A DNA stretch of 64,000 nucleotides from Datura wrightii (taxonomy: Eukaryota; Streptophyta; Magnoliopsida; Solanales; Solanaceae): NCBI GenBank assembly GCA_035772735.1, contig JASDFA010000018.1, forward strand, positions 136,343,501 through 136,407,500. Reading direction: 5' to 3'. The notes below the pieces were generated by a model that was not told the DNA's origin, did no database searches, and was given only the letters and a program-made list of their open reading frames with translations. This document shows positions 44,421 through 55,679 of the stretch, piece by piece; the stretch's first letter is position 1; each line of letters begins with the position of its first letter. A program made the position numbers and the translations under genes.

Positions 44421-46208
44421 TCAGGGAGTTCCACCACCCAATTTTTGTGCTATGTTAATTTTTGTGAACACTGGGGACAGTGTTCGATATATGTGTGGGG
44501 TGGGAGTAGTTAGGTGCTGGTTGTTGTGTTGTTTATGTTTCTGTTCTGTTGTTGTGCCTGTGGAGAGTTATTTTTTTTTGTTGTGACCTTGTGATTGTGA
44601 TGTTTATGTTCTGTATTGTAATTAAATATGAAGCTGTTGTGTGCTGCTGAATGTTGCTAGCTGATTTTGTACATATTTTTGTTTTATCGAAATGATCGAT
44701 ATTTTAAAAATCATTTCAATTCTTGGGTTTCTCGGCGTTTGTTTTCAGTTCTTTTACCGAGATTGGTCCCATTGAACCGAAGTCTTAGTTAGTGACCGTT
44801 CCCTATGATGGATGGATGACGACCGTCTTAAGGGAAATGTAGTCGTTAGGAGTAGATTTTTTTCTTTCATTTATTTTTCAGTTTTTTTCTTTTGTGGGTT
44901 GCATCCCAAAACCTGTAAGTACTTTATGGTTGCGAAATTCTGGTTGCGTGTTGTACATGATGTTTGATATGCAAAGGTGATTCGTATGAAAGTGTGCAAC
45001 TGTGTAAATATGTTGAGATACCTAGGCCATAGAGTCGATTCAGTGTGATTGAGGCTTAATTTTAAAGTCTTGTAATTAGCTGATTGAAGAGTCTGTGAAT
45101 ATGTCTTGAATTGAGCATGTGCAATAGATGTGGGGTGAGGTTTTCTTTATTCCATGCTATTATGAAATGTCTAGAACTTGCCTGGTGTGTGTACGAAATG
45201 AAATGAAGGACGTGTATTGTAGGAAAGGATGTAGGCATTTCTTTGTTTTCAACCGAAAGTTTCTCTTTTTCCTTATTGTACCCACCTTGATTGTACACCC
45301 TAGTTAGCCCGTTGAGCCTTTAGCCTATTATTTTTTATTTTTGTCAAAAATGTGTAAACCGAGCTTAACCCCTTCTTTTCATTAGCCGTAAATTTGATCC
45401 AAAACTCTTAAGCGCTTAAGAAGAGAAAATAATTTTTCCAAAGTGTCAAAGAGTGAGAATGGTGAAAAGAAAAGAAAAGCAGAGTGATGAAAGAAAAGAA
45501 AAGGTTGAAGGTGCACTTGTTATAAATTAAATATAATGAAGGTGTATGAATAATCTTTGTTATTGAGTCAAGTATGCTTAATGAGATGGGTCAAAATAAA
45601 GACAGACTTCAAGAATGGGAGGATGAAGGAAGAAACACTGCCCATGAGTTGATGGGATGTATTGAAAAAGCGCTTAAGGACGCTAGTGGCTATTATTGGC
45701 TAGCCCAATATTTGCTAGTTCCGTAGCTTACATTACAACTCGTTGAAGTCCTACGTGATCTTACATCACATTTCCTTATATTAGTGGAGTAATACACTAA
45801 AGGCAAGCCTATGGTTCGTGGCATGATGCATGTGAATTCTTTTGGGAGAGAGAGCGAAATTTGTTTCTATATGCCCCTGCATGTAATCGTTTGAGTTGAT
45901 GTGATTAAAAAGGGGAAAATTCTCTTGTGTTGTGAGCGCACATGCCTTATGAGAGATTAAATTTCGTATCGGATATCTTGATCAGATGATTTGCATGAGT
46001 TTGCCGATATCGAGAGTCGATTCTTAAGTCTAGGAAGTCTTAATGTGTTGAATGTCATCGTATTGATAAGACCATGCATGTTTTCTTGATGATTTGATGT
46101 ATTAAATAATCAGTATAACCGTAACATGAATTGTTGAACCAAAGTAACCAGGTTGGGGTGTCATTTGCATGAGGTGCAAGATTGTTGTTCGGGGATGAAC
46201 AAGGATTT
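44421..46208 (+). other. E2 3' spacer, non-coding
   Basis: Collinear with the E1 3' spacer. Contains the polypurine-like ATGTGTGGGGTGGGA (44491-44505, 70 nt after the ORF2 stop), the GACCGTCTTAAGG block (44820), the perfect palindrome CTTAAGCGCTTAAG (45407-45420), and a purine-rich run (45420-45510). No coding frame supported. Confidence 0.78.
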
Positions 46209-46222
46209 AAGTGTGGGGTAAG
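46209..46222 (+). other. Polypurine tract of E2
   Basis: AAGTGTGGGGTAAG directly before LTR start TGATCTTGGG; identical to E1. Confidence 0.9.
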
Positions 46223-47640
46223 TGATCTTGGGCAAATTTATATGCCCAAGGGATACTCAAATGTGTCATTTTAGCCTTGCTTATCTATCAATGTTTATAC
46301 ATTCTCATGTGATTGATAATAAAATAAGAGTTTATACTAACAACCATGATTAGCATTGTTTTCCAAGTGAAATATAATTTTGGGAAGCTAAAATGCGTGT
46401 TGGGAGAGATCGGGGTTGGACTCGGATGTTAGCAAGGGAAAAAGCATTGGAAGGCACAATTTAAAGGGGCTCCGCGATGGAGCCATGTCACGCTGCCATT
46501 GCGGATGCCTTCTGCCTAGAGAGGGAATTTTCGCCAAATTTCGGTGAGGGTGCGCGTTGGGGCCGTGGCACGTTGGCCTAGCCCCGCGTTACACGCCGTG
46601 CCACGTTGGGCCTCGTTACCTGGACAAGCAATTAGCAGTAAGGGTCCGCGTCAGTGGCGTGTCATGGAGGCAGTGCTCCGCGATGCACTCCGTGACACAT
46701 TGCTTGTTATTTCGGGAAAAATTCCCACTAGTATAAATAGAACAGTTAATTTTTAATTATTCTGAGTTGGTGGAGCAAGAACGTGGGTTACAGGCAGTTG
46801 AGGGGACGAAATTATCAGGGTTTTTCTCTATCTCCTTCTTCTTCAATTCAATTGCTTGTATGTTTAACACTCATTTAACGATGTCTAATCCACAAATGAG
46901 TGGCTAATTCTTCTTCTTGCTGAGGTTAAGAACAATTGTATTGAAATGTAGTTATTGATCAATTGGGTTTTTCATCTTTTCTTCCATGGTTGTTCTATTG
47001 ATTCTTGTTCTTACTGCATTGATGTGTGGCCAACGTTAATGTACATCTAAAAAGTCCGGTTTCACTCGAGAGAGCAAGAAATTGGAAAGTTGTGAATCAA
47101 TAGGATATGATCTCTTCTTAGTTTGGGAAAATTGGGAATTGATTTACCTTCAGGATAGAAATATACCTGAAAGTCATATTAGTCAATTAAGGAATCGGTT
47201 TTGTATGGCTAGAACATGAATTTCATTTAATCACAGAAATGTAGATGGACGGTTCATGATTCTTAAGTTGGGTTAAATACGAGAGTTTTAATCTATTGGC
47301 AATAATTCTTGACTAGCAACCGGAGGAAAGATTAACCAACATTGTATCGATAATTAGTTTCTATACATGTTCATTTAGCCTCAGCATGCTCACATTCATA
47401 GTTCAGACTCACATTAGATATTCATTTTAGACTTAGCATACACTTAGAAATCAAAATATATCAAACTCTTCTTTTCACTGTTGTCTTCATTTTTAGAGTT
47501 AAGGTATAGTAATACTTAAGTAGTTTTTACCTTATCCCAGTCCCTGTGGGATCGATACTTGGCTTACTTAAGCCACTTTACTACTTCTTCGACCACTTGC
47601 ACTTGCGTGTAGTAATTACCCCAGAGTAGACAGTTGAACA
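46223..47640 (+). repeat. 3' LTR of E2
   Basis: 1418 bp, paired with 28374-29794; keeps TG at its start. TATA box 46732-46739, inverted repeat arms 46658-46669 (one C to T) and 46688-46698. Ends GTTGAACA followed by GTCGT. Confidence 0.95.
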
Positions 47641-47649
47641 GTCGTGACA

Positions 47650-48433
47650 CCAGCCTACCCAAAATCTATATAATAAACGACAAGAATTACTTGCAGAAGA
47701 GGTTAGCCTTAACATACCTCAATTATCGATTTACATTCACTTAAGAAGTTCCAACCTAAAGACACTGATTCCTCCAAATTGCAGCCTTTATTGAGAGAAT
47801 AATGTTATTTTCAATACTAGGACTCAGAAAATAATGATATCTTTCAAAAACCATTAACTACAACTGAACTTTGTTCAATTCAGCCGAAAACATACAAATT
47901 CTCGAGAATTTAGAAGGTAGAAATGCTTACCTATCAGTTGTAGCCGCTTAGGACTCAATTAAAAGTGATTTCTACAACTTCTACTTGGCGCGGTTCCGAC
48001 AATCTGAGTGAGATTTCAAGAAATAACTCCATAGGAAATGTTCCTTGTAGGCCCTAAACTCCTTATCCAAGACGAATTTGTGCTCGAATGGAGTTTAATG
48101 GTGTAATTCTACAAAAAACCGATGAAAAGTTGAGAGAAAACGTCATAGGGACATGGGTCTGATTTTGGTAAATGTTTAATAACTTAAAACTCGAACTTAC
48201 AACCTATATAGAGCTGAGGTGGTGGGCAAGGATCACGATGCGCCGACCATGGTGCTAGGCAGGCAGCGCAGCGCGACACCCAGTGCACAAAGCCTCCAGC
48301 CCCAACCTCCTGCTCGCTCGGTACAGTGCTCGTATACTCATCCCCCGAGCCCTTTCCCACATGCATCGTACCCCAAAACTCTCAACATATGTACACACAC
48401 AGAGGTTAAATGAGAGAAACTTATGGGGTGTAA
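47650..48433 (-). repeat. Family F LTR, second copy
   Basis: Similar to 1-621 and ends AAACTTATGGGGTGTAAC. On the minus strand the LTR begins at about 48433. A CTATATAG at 48204-48211 could be its TATA box. Its other end meets the last base of the B LTR at 47649; whether the LTR is complete is unclear. Overlapping small frames at 48184-48465 are not called. Confidence 0.6.
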
Positions 48434-49171
48434 CTTCATCCCCCCATAGGAACATTCATCCTTGAATGTAATTTTAAGCTTCAGAGACTCAATTCCTTTA
48501 ACTATTGCTAGAAAAGAATCGATAGAGTTTCCTATGTAATATAGACTATCTAAAAACCTTAAATGCAGAAAAGTCCAATAAGCGTCTCAGAGGACGCTAC
48601 TTGAAACTGAATAACATAACTCCACCACATATATGTAAGCAACTGAGAACAATAGCAACAAGGATAACTATATAACTTCTGAAACTACTTTGCCTTAATT
48701 GAAATTGTCTTAGTTTGTATACTATCGTTTTAGAGCAAGGAATAATTGAGGATATCAAGATTTTATGACATCCTCATCTTCACAAACTATTCTTTCTACC
48801 TTTCCGCCCCTCTATATGACTTTTTTAGTCTACATCTTTGGTTTACAAGATAGTCCCTGCGGACTCGGTGATCTAGTATACCTGTTGGAGTCTCTACATG
48901 GGACGACTCTCCTGTAACCTGATCACCCTTGAATGGGTAAACTTTAGAAAAGGTCTCCTATGTGCTTGCATAATGTTGATGAACAAATCCCAGCCTCGAA
49001 GGCAAGTCTACCCCATAGGCCACTTTGCCAATCTTTCGGAGGGTTCAGTATTGCCCAATGAATCTAGGGATGGGCTTGCCCTCCTTGTCGAATCTCTTGA
49101 TGCCCTTTTTTGGCTAAAAAAACATTTAAAAATACTTAGTCACCACATCAAGCTCTAAGTTCCTACGCTGT
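48434..49171 (-). pseudogene. Family F polypurine tract and integrase C-terminal remnant
   Basis: Minus strand: a G-rich tract CCTATGGGGGGATGAAG (48434-48450) before the LTR, and at 48890-49130 a segment reading RFDKEGKPIPRFIGQY and RKIGKVAYGVDLPS, which is the GPY/F part of a gypsy integrase (compare KGKLSPRYVGPYRVM-RVCKVAYELDFPS in C). The rest is decayed. The fragment is cut by the LTR starting at 49172. Confidence 0.65.
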
Positions 49172-51529
49172 TGTTAGGACCTGAATGGAGGCCAGGATCG
49201 TAGACACGGGACACAGAGCTCCGACAAACCCCTAGTCGACCCATCCAATAAGAATACATCTAACTCAATATATATATACTGAAGAATCAACGATATAAAC
49301 TCAGCGGAAGTCCAACTCAATATCACATCAGAATAAGCATCCGAAACTAACACATACATAAGTCTAAAAAGCCTCTGATCTGGATAAGTTGATGGGACTA
49401 GACCCTAACTAACTCAATAATACTGAAGCTGAAAATACATAAGGAAACTGAAAGTCTAGCCCTCGAAGGATGAGGATTCACCACCCAAGTAGGTGCTAAC
49501 ACTGAAAACCAACTACGAGTGGGCCTGAGTTTGGGAGCTGGGTCCTATATCATGAAGCGATACAACATAGAGTATGCGGGTCAATACGTGGAATATACCA
49601 AGTATAAAAGATAAGTAAAACCGCTTAAGTAAAGTAAATCACTTATAATATTTCAAAATATATCACAAGCTTTCAAATCTGAGAGGAGGGATTGCACGCA
49701 TTCTTTTTGAAATCATAATCGTTTCACAACATGAGAATGCATAGTTTCATAACATGATAACTGACTCGATGACTCAAAGCTGAAATGTGACATTTATATG
49801 AAAAGCTGAACAATGAGTCAAACTTTGCTTCTAGACCATGCATGTTTAAAATAATAACCATGGGTAATAAATATGCAAATCGGAATCATATAGACACTGG
49901 AAGACACGTCACTTAACCGACATACCACGATAGAGCTTACATGGTCCCGACTATCACACACAAGTGGGCAAAGCTGTCCAAAACCTTGCCAGGGCTAAGG
50001 ACACTACCACGATATCGATATCAACCTCATTGGCCATTAGTGTCAGGGATAGCTCACAAGGGAGGTCCCAATAATATAATAGTATCATCCTACGTTGGTG
50101 CGTAGTTCTGGGGCATAGGGTGATCGACCCTTAGCACGGTCGGTGCTAGACTCTTCTCCCAAAACATGCAATGCTCTACATCGTATACAACGAAGCTCAA
50201 CATCGTCTATTCACGAGTCTCAACAATGGAATCATGCATAAACTCAACCTTGTATAAAGCGAAGCTCAGCATTGTCATTTGACAAAGCTCAATAATGTGA
50301 TCATGCATAGAATCGATATCATATGAAAATGAAGCTCAATAATAACATACATCTCCACTATGAATTCATGCATATGAGAAGCTTTATTTTAAACATACAA
50401 CAAGATCAAAGATAAGTGGGAGCATTTACTTCAAAATCATATGGTAAGCTTACTTTAGAGATACTACATCATCATACTCGACATAAGGGCTTTGCCCAAA
50501 ACTTTATCTTTCTTGGATCTACTCAATCCTCTTTGAAAACAATATCATAATCATGGGTAGCTTTAGAAACATGCTTTTCATCATCAATCTCATCATAATC
50601 ATACATTCATCATCATTCTCTTCCTTCATGAACTTCTCATCCATGGACATTTAAATTCATAAATTAGAAAGCACAATTTTGATTGCAAAAAATTTAAAAT
50701 ATGCCCAAGCTTCACAATTCATCAATAGAAACATAATCTAATCGCTCCCATGTATAAAAATTAAAGAATTATGCCATTGGGTAAAAACCCCATAACTTGA
50801 TCATAGAAATTTCTTATACAAAGATAGAAATTGGGCATGTATATGGAAGAAAATACCCACTCACAACCTTACATACCTGGAAGGGATTGATTCCACCAAA
50901 TCTTTGATTACCCGAGAGGAAATTTGGTGGGAACCTTGAATACTAGCCTTGAATCACCTCTTTAACCTCTCATGCTTGCATGCATGTGTTGAATGACTTA
51001 GAATAGGTTTTTCCCACTTAAAACCCACTAAAACGAGCCTTAAACGACATAGTATAGGCCCAAAGGACTTAGGAATTACAGAAATGCCCTTACTAAATTC
51101 ACAGAAAATAACTGTCAGGTGGTCCTAACGGACAACCTGAGAACTCGTCACTCGGGCAAATGACTAATCAGGCTGCTCATCGAGTACATTTCCTAGCCTA
51201 ACATCCTCGGCTCGTAACAACTGACGCAATGACTCGCTAGGGGTGACCACGACTCGTGCTCACCAAGTCATTGCCATGCCTGTGGGGATCCCTTACCCCA
51301 CAGCTGACCTAACGACTCGTGGTGTCTGACCACAAGTTATTGCCATGCCTGTGGGGATCCCTTTTCCTCCAAACTTCCCAACACTATCATGGGCTCCCTA
51401 CGGGTCACCTGGCGACTCATGGGCTGCCCTCACGAGTCGTCCAATGACTTGTTGTGTGCTTTAAACACTAGTTTTACATTTTTCGTGTTTTGGCTCCTGG
51501 GTCTGATCCTTGGGTTCTCGGGTATTACA
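49172..51529 (-). repeat. 3' LTR of chromovirus C
   Basis: 2358 bp; minus strand begins TGTAATACCCGAGAACCC and ends GGTCCTAACA. Collinear with the A 5' LTR. Donor-like TACATACCTGG at 50871 on the plus strand. Confidence 0.88.
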
Positions 51530-51779
51530 ATATCTCCCCCTTGGAATATTCATCCTTGAATGTTAGAAACACACAAAAAATGTAGAAACATGCAATCATC
51601 ATATGCAAACACTGATAATTTAAATCGAACACTGACGGAATGACTACCTTCGAAAAGAAATATATAGATGAACTTAATTCAGACATCACATACATCTATC
51701 ATAACATAAATCAAACTTGCACACACGAACTGAACATGGAAACTGATTAGAGAATTAGGGAAAAAAATGATACCTCAAA

Positions 51780-53150
51780 CTAAAACTGAGCCGGTAGGGA
51801 ACATGTGAGGATATTTAGCCATCATAGCCGCTTACGCTTCCCATGTAGCTCCCTCAACATGATGATTTATCCATAACACCTTTACTGAAGCTATTTCTTT
51901 GTTCCTCAGCCTCTGAACCTGACAATCCAAGATTGCAACTAGAATTTCATCATAACTGAGGCTATCTCCCACACCAACACTTTCCACTGGGACAACTAAA
52001 GCTGGATAACCCAAGCACTTTTTCAAGAGCGATACATGAAATAAGGGATGAACTGAAGATAACTCTGATGGAAAGTCCAACTCATACGCTACCTTACAAA
52101 CTCTTCTCATAACTCGGTAGGGACCAACATAGCGGGGGCAGAGTTTCCTATTCTTTCCGAACTGCATGACTCCCTTCATGGGAGACACCTTCAGAAATAC
52201 CCAATCATCCACCTCGAACTCCAACTCTCTCCTCCTCACCTCATCATATGACTTTTGACGACTCTAGGTGATTTTCAGCCTGTCCCTTATCGATTGAACC
52301 TTCACCATAGCCTCATGAATAGAATCTATCCCCATCATAGCTTCCTCACCCACCTCAAATCATCTGATGAGTGATCTACATCTCCGCCCATAGAGAGCCT
52401 CGAACGGTGCCATTTGGATACTTGAGTGATAACTATTATTCTAAGATAACTCGATCAGGGGCAAGTGATCATCCCAACTACCTTTGAAGTCCATCACACA
52501 TGATCTCAGCATGTCCTCGAGAGATTGAATTGTCCCCTCCGCATGACCATCCATTTACGGATTAAATGTTGTGTTGAATTTAACCTGAGTCCCAAGCCCT
52601 TTATGAAAAGACCACCAAAGCTAAGAGGTAAACTGAGTACCTCGGTCTGAGATAATAGATAAGGGAACTCCATGTAACCGCACCAACTCCTAGATATATA
52701 GTTTGGCATAATCATCCGCTGAATCACTGGTTTTGACCAGTAGAAAGTGTGCGGCCTTGGTCAACCTGTCTACCACTACCCAAATAGAATCGTAGTGTTG
52801 GCGAGTACGAGGTAGTCCTATAATGAAATACATATTTATCTCTTTCTACTTCCATGTAGGAATACTAGTATCCTAAAGTATGCCTCCCGGCCTTTGATCC
52901 TCGACTTTCACCTGCTTGCAGTTCGAGGACTTTGCTACGAATTCTGCAATATCCTTCTTCATGCCATTCCACCAGTATATTTCCCGCAAGTTATGATACA
53001 TCTTGATGGCATCCGGATGAATAGAATACCTTGATCCATAAGCCTCATGCAACAACTGACTCCTCAAATTATAGATATTTGGAACACATAAACGACCCTG
53101 GTGCTGCAGCGCGCCATCTCCCCCTAGGGAGAATACCTCCACCTTCTGAC
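51780..53150 (-). pseudogene. Integrase and chromodomain of chromovirus C
   Basis: H2C2 finger: HEAYGSRYSIHPDAIKMYH with EFVAKSSNCKQVK (52873-53142). Core at 52260-52870 is decayed with several stops. C-terminus 51832-52239: RRRELEFEVDDWVFLKVSP, RYVGPYRVMRRVCKVAYELD, HPLFHVSLLKKCLG, and VLWINHHVEGATWEA of the chromodomain-type tail. Frame breaks separate the parts. Confidence 0.85.
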
Positions 53151-53151
53151 T

Positions 53152-55200
53152 CTAAACGGATTCTTTCAGCTTTACCAAAATCGGATTCTCATCTTGTATA
53201 GCCTTCACATCAGTCATCAAGGATGATTCTGATCTGTTTTGCACTACAACACTGCTATCGGTCGAGTCAAACAATCTAACTCCCATGCTCGCAAGTCGAT
53301 GGACATCTTTCACCAACTCCTTCTTTCCCTCATCCACGTAGGACGCACTCTTCATAGAGAGCCTACTAAGTCCGTACACTACCATATTAGTCTTACTCGG
53401 GTGGTAAAGGACACTCATGTCGTAGTCCTTTACTAGATCCAACCACTCCCTTTGTCGAAGATTGAGATCTTTCTGCGTGAACACATATTGCAAGATCTTG
53501 TGATCCGTGATACATCCACGTGGACCCCATACAAGTAATGCCACCATATCTTCAATGCGAATACTACCACGTCCAACTCAAGGTCAAGTAATTCTTCTCA
53601 TGGAATTTCAATTGTCTTGAGGCATATGCTATCATCTTCCCATGCTGCATCATGGGCACTAGAGTCCGATTCTCAAAGCATCACAATACACCACAAAACC
53701 ATCTTTACCTTCGAGTAGGGTTAATACTGGTGCTGAAGTGAGTTTAATCTTCAACTCTTGGATGCTTTTCTCAAAAGCCTCTGACGATTGGAACTTTACC
53801 TTCTTCTTAGTCAACATGGTCAAAGGTGCTGCAATAGAGGAGAAACCTTCAACAAACCTCCGATAGTAGCCAACTAAACCCAAGAGTCTCCGAATGTCCA
53901 AAGTTTTCACTTATCTAGGCCAACTTTTCACCATCTCCATTTTCTGAGAATCTACCCTTATGCCCTCACTCGATACCACATGACCCAAAAATGCCACAAA
54001 GTCCAACGAAAACTCACATTTGCTAAACTATGCATACAACTGACGATCCTTGAGGGTCTGAAGCACTACTCTAAAATGAGCAGCATTCTCCTCCTCGCTC
54101 CGAGAGTGTATAAGGTTGTCATCAATGAACACAATCACCAACATGTCCAAATATGCCTTAAACACCCTGTTCATTAGATCCATAAAAGCTGAAGGGGCAT
54201 TGGTTAGTCCAAAAGACATAATAACAAATTTGTAGTGACCATACTGAGTCCTGAAATCAGTTTTCGGAATGTCACCCTCCCGGACCCTGAGCTGGTGATA
54301 CCCGTATCTAAGATCAAATCTTGGAGAAACACTTAACACTCTAAAGTTGGTCAAACAAATCATTGATCTTGGGTAAGAGATACATGTTATTAATGGTGAC
54401 CTTGTTCAACTGTCAATAATCAATGCACATCCAAAGTGAACCATCCTTCTTCAAGACAAATAACACTGGTGCACCCTATGGAGACTTACTCGGCCTAATA
54501 AAGCCCTTATCTAATAGGTCCTTCAACTAATCCTTCAACTCTTTCATCTCGGCTGGAGCCATTCAGTAGGGCATAATGGATATAGGTTGTGTGTCCGGAA
54601 GAAGATCTATACCGAAATCAATCTCCCGCTTAGGAGGTACACTTGGCAAATCATCAGGAAAGACCTCTAGATATTCAAGTACTACTAGAACTGACTAGAT
54701 AGTTGGGGTTTCAGACTCGACATTCTTAACCCTAACGAGATACATGCAGCCCTTAGAAATCATCTTCCTGGCGTTAAGGTAAGAAATGAATCGACCTACG
54801 GGAACAGCTGAACTACCCTTCCATTCTAAGACTGGCTCACCCAGAAATCTAAACTCTACTACCCGAGTTCAACAATTAACTGAAGCATAGCCTTCAAATA
54901 GCTAATCCATGTAGAGAATAACATCAAAATCGGTCATGGCTAACTCTATCAAGTCTTCTAAGGTGACTTTATGAAGGACTAAGACTGGGAAACCTCTATA
55001 CACCCATCTAGTTATAACTTAGTTACCTATTATAGTGAAAACTGAGAAGGGTTCTAACAAGATATTGGGACTGACTCCGAAACTACTAGCCACATATGGT
55101 GTCACAAAAGACAAGGTAGCCCTCTAATCTAGAAAAGCATATACATCAATATGGAAAACTCAAAACATACCAGTGACCACATCTGAGGAGACCTCCTGCT
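53152..55200 (-). pseudogene. Protease, RT and RNase H of chromovirus C
   Basis: RNase H 53152-53547 (TDHKILQYVFTQKDLNLRQR, LYHPSKTNMVVYGLSRL) and 53659-53910 with RRLLGLVGYYRRFVEGFSSI and VYCDALRIGL. RT 54028-54363 has DIPKTDFRTQYGHYKFV, MSFGLTNAPSAFMDLMNRVF and VFIDDNLIHSRSEEE with the FIDD pair kept; its fingers (GFIRPSKSPWGAPVLF) are near 54480-54520. Protease-linker matches reach to about 55200. Stops and shifts throughout. Confidence 0.85.
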
Positions 55201-55212
55201 CCTGACGGGAAG

Positions 55213-55679
55213 CTAAAGCATAGATTCTATTCTTGCAATGACTGCCAGATGTACTAGTAGATGCCCCCTGATGTGATGAGCATGCGGGAGGGGCTGCTGA
55301 ACTATAAGCTGGGCCTCAGCCCCCAACCTGATCTTGTGTTGCAGCTGGACAATCTCTAAGCATGTGTCCGGGATACCCACACCTGAAACAAGCACTTGAA
55401 CATGCCAAGCACTGGCCTGTGTGCCTCCGACCACACCTGCGACAAGCTGGGATGCTAGAATCTGTGGGTCTGCTGCTCTGAATTCTAGAGCCTAATGTTC
55501 GTCCTCTCTGATCATGTCTAGGCCTGGATGGCACACTCAATGCTGAAGAAGCCGGGGCTGATGATCTTTGGTGAGTCTGTCGTTGTTGCCCACCACCAGA
55601 CCTCTGCTGAGCGAATCTGTGGTCCTCGGTCCTGGACCTGTTGGCCTCCCTCTCTCTCGAATGTGCCGCCTCTAACATA
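55213..55679 (-). pseudogene. gag C-terminus of chromovirus C with zinc knuckle
   Basis: The 120-residue frame 55316-55678 holds EAAHSREREANRSRTEDHRF, a basic Ser/Arg/Gln-rich linker, then ACRRCGRRHTGQCLACSSAC and CFRCGYPGHMLRDC, a CX2CX4HX4C knuckle with an extra Cys/His cluster before it, as in plant chromoviruses. It binds genomic RNA in intact relatives. The capsid part is cut off at 55680. Confidence 0.88.

Larger units (their letters stand above)
28374..47640 (+). mobile_element. Element E2: second copy of the gag-pro plus ORF2 family, interrupted by D
   Basis: Net length without D is about 9.69 kb, almost the same as E1. LTRs 28374-29794 and 46223-47640, intact Asp-tRNA primer site, gag-pro 29950-32308, middle spacer (split by D), ORF2 43200-44420, 3' spacer, polypurine tract. 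No pol domain. Its LTR differs enough from that of E1 (for example GCAAATTTATATGCC against GCAGATTTATATGCC, and larger differences in U3 and U5) to be a different subfamily, so the shared gene plan predates both insertions. Confidence 0.93.
21490..47649 (+). mobile_element. Chromovirus B (A/B/C family), interrupted by E2
   Basis: Partial 5' LTR 21490-22307, initiator-Met primer site, gag 22511, RT, RNase H, integrase and chromodomain to 25813, polypurine tract, 3' LTR 26070-28373 plus its last 9 bases at 47641-47649. Net length without E2 is about 6.9 kb because the first part of the 5' LTR is missing and gag-RT carries a large deletion. The 5' LTR starts exactly at the outer end of A, which fits A having inserted into it. 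Then the lost part would lie left of the window. Confidence 0.85.
49172..55679 (-). mobile_element. Chromovirus C (A/B/C family), 5' part missing
   Basis: Minus strand: end of gag with zinc knuckle, protease remnants, RT, RNase H, integrase, chromodomain-type end, polypurine tract (51530-51545, ATATCTCCCCC on the plus strand), 3' LTR. The 5' LTR, leader and gag capsid are absent; at 55680 the sequence switches to the integrase end of another copy in the same orientation. Confidence 0.85.

Noticed and set aside
48184..48465. Four overlapping short frames on both strands
   Set aside because: GC-rich LTR end of family F; overlapping frames in all directions are a composition effect.
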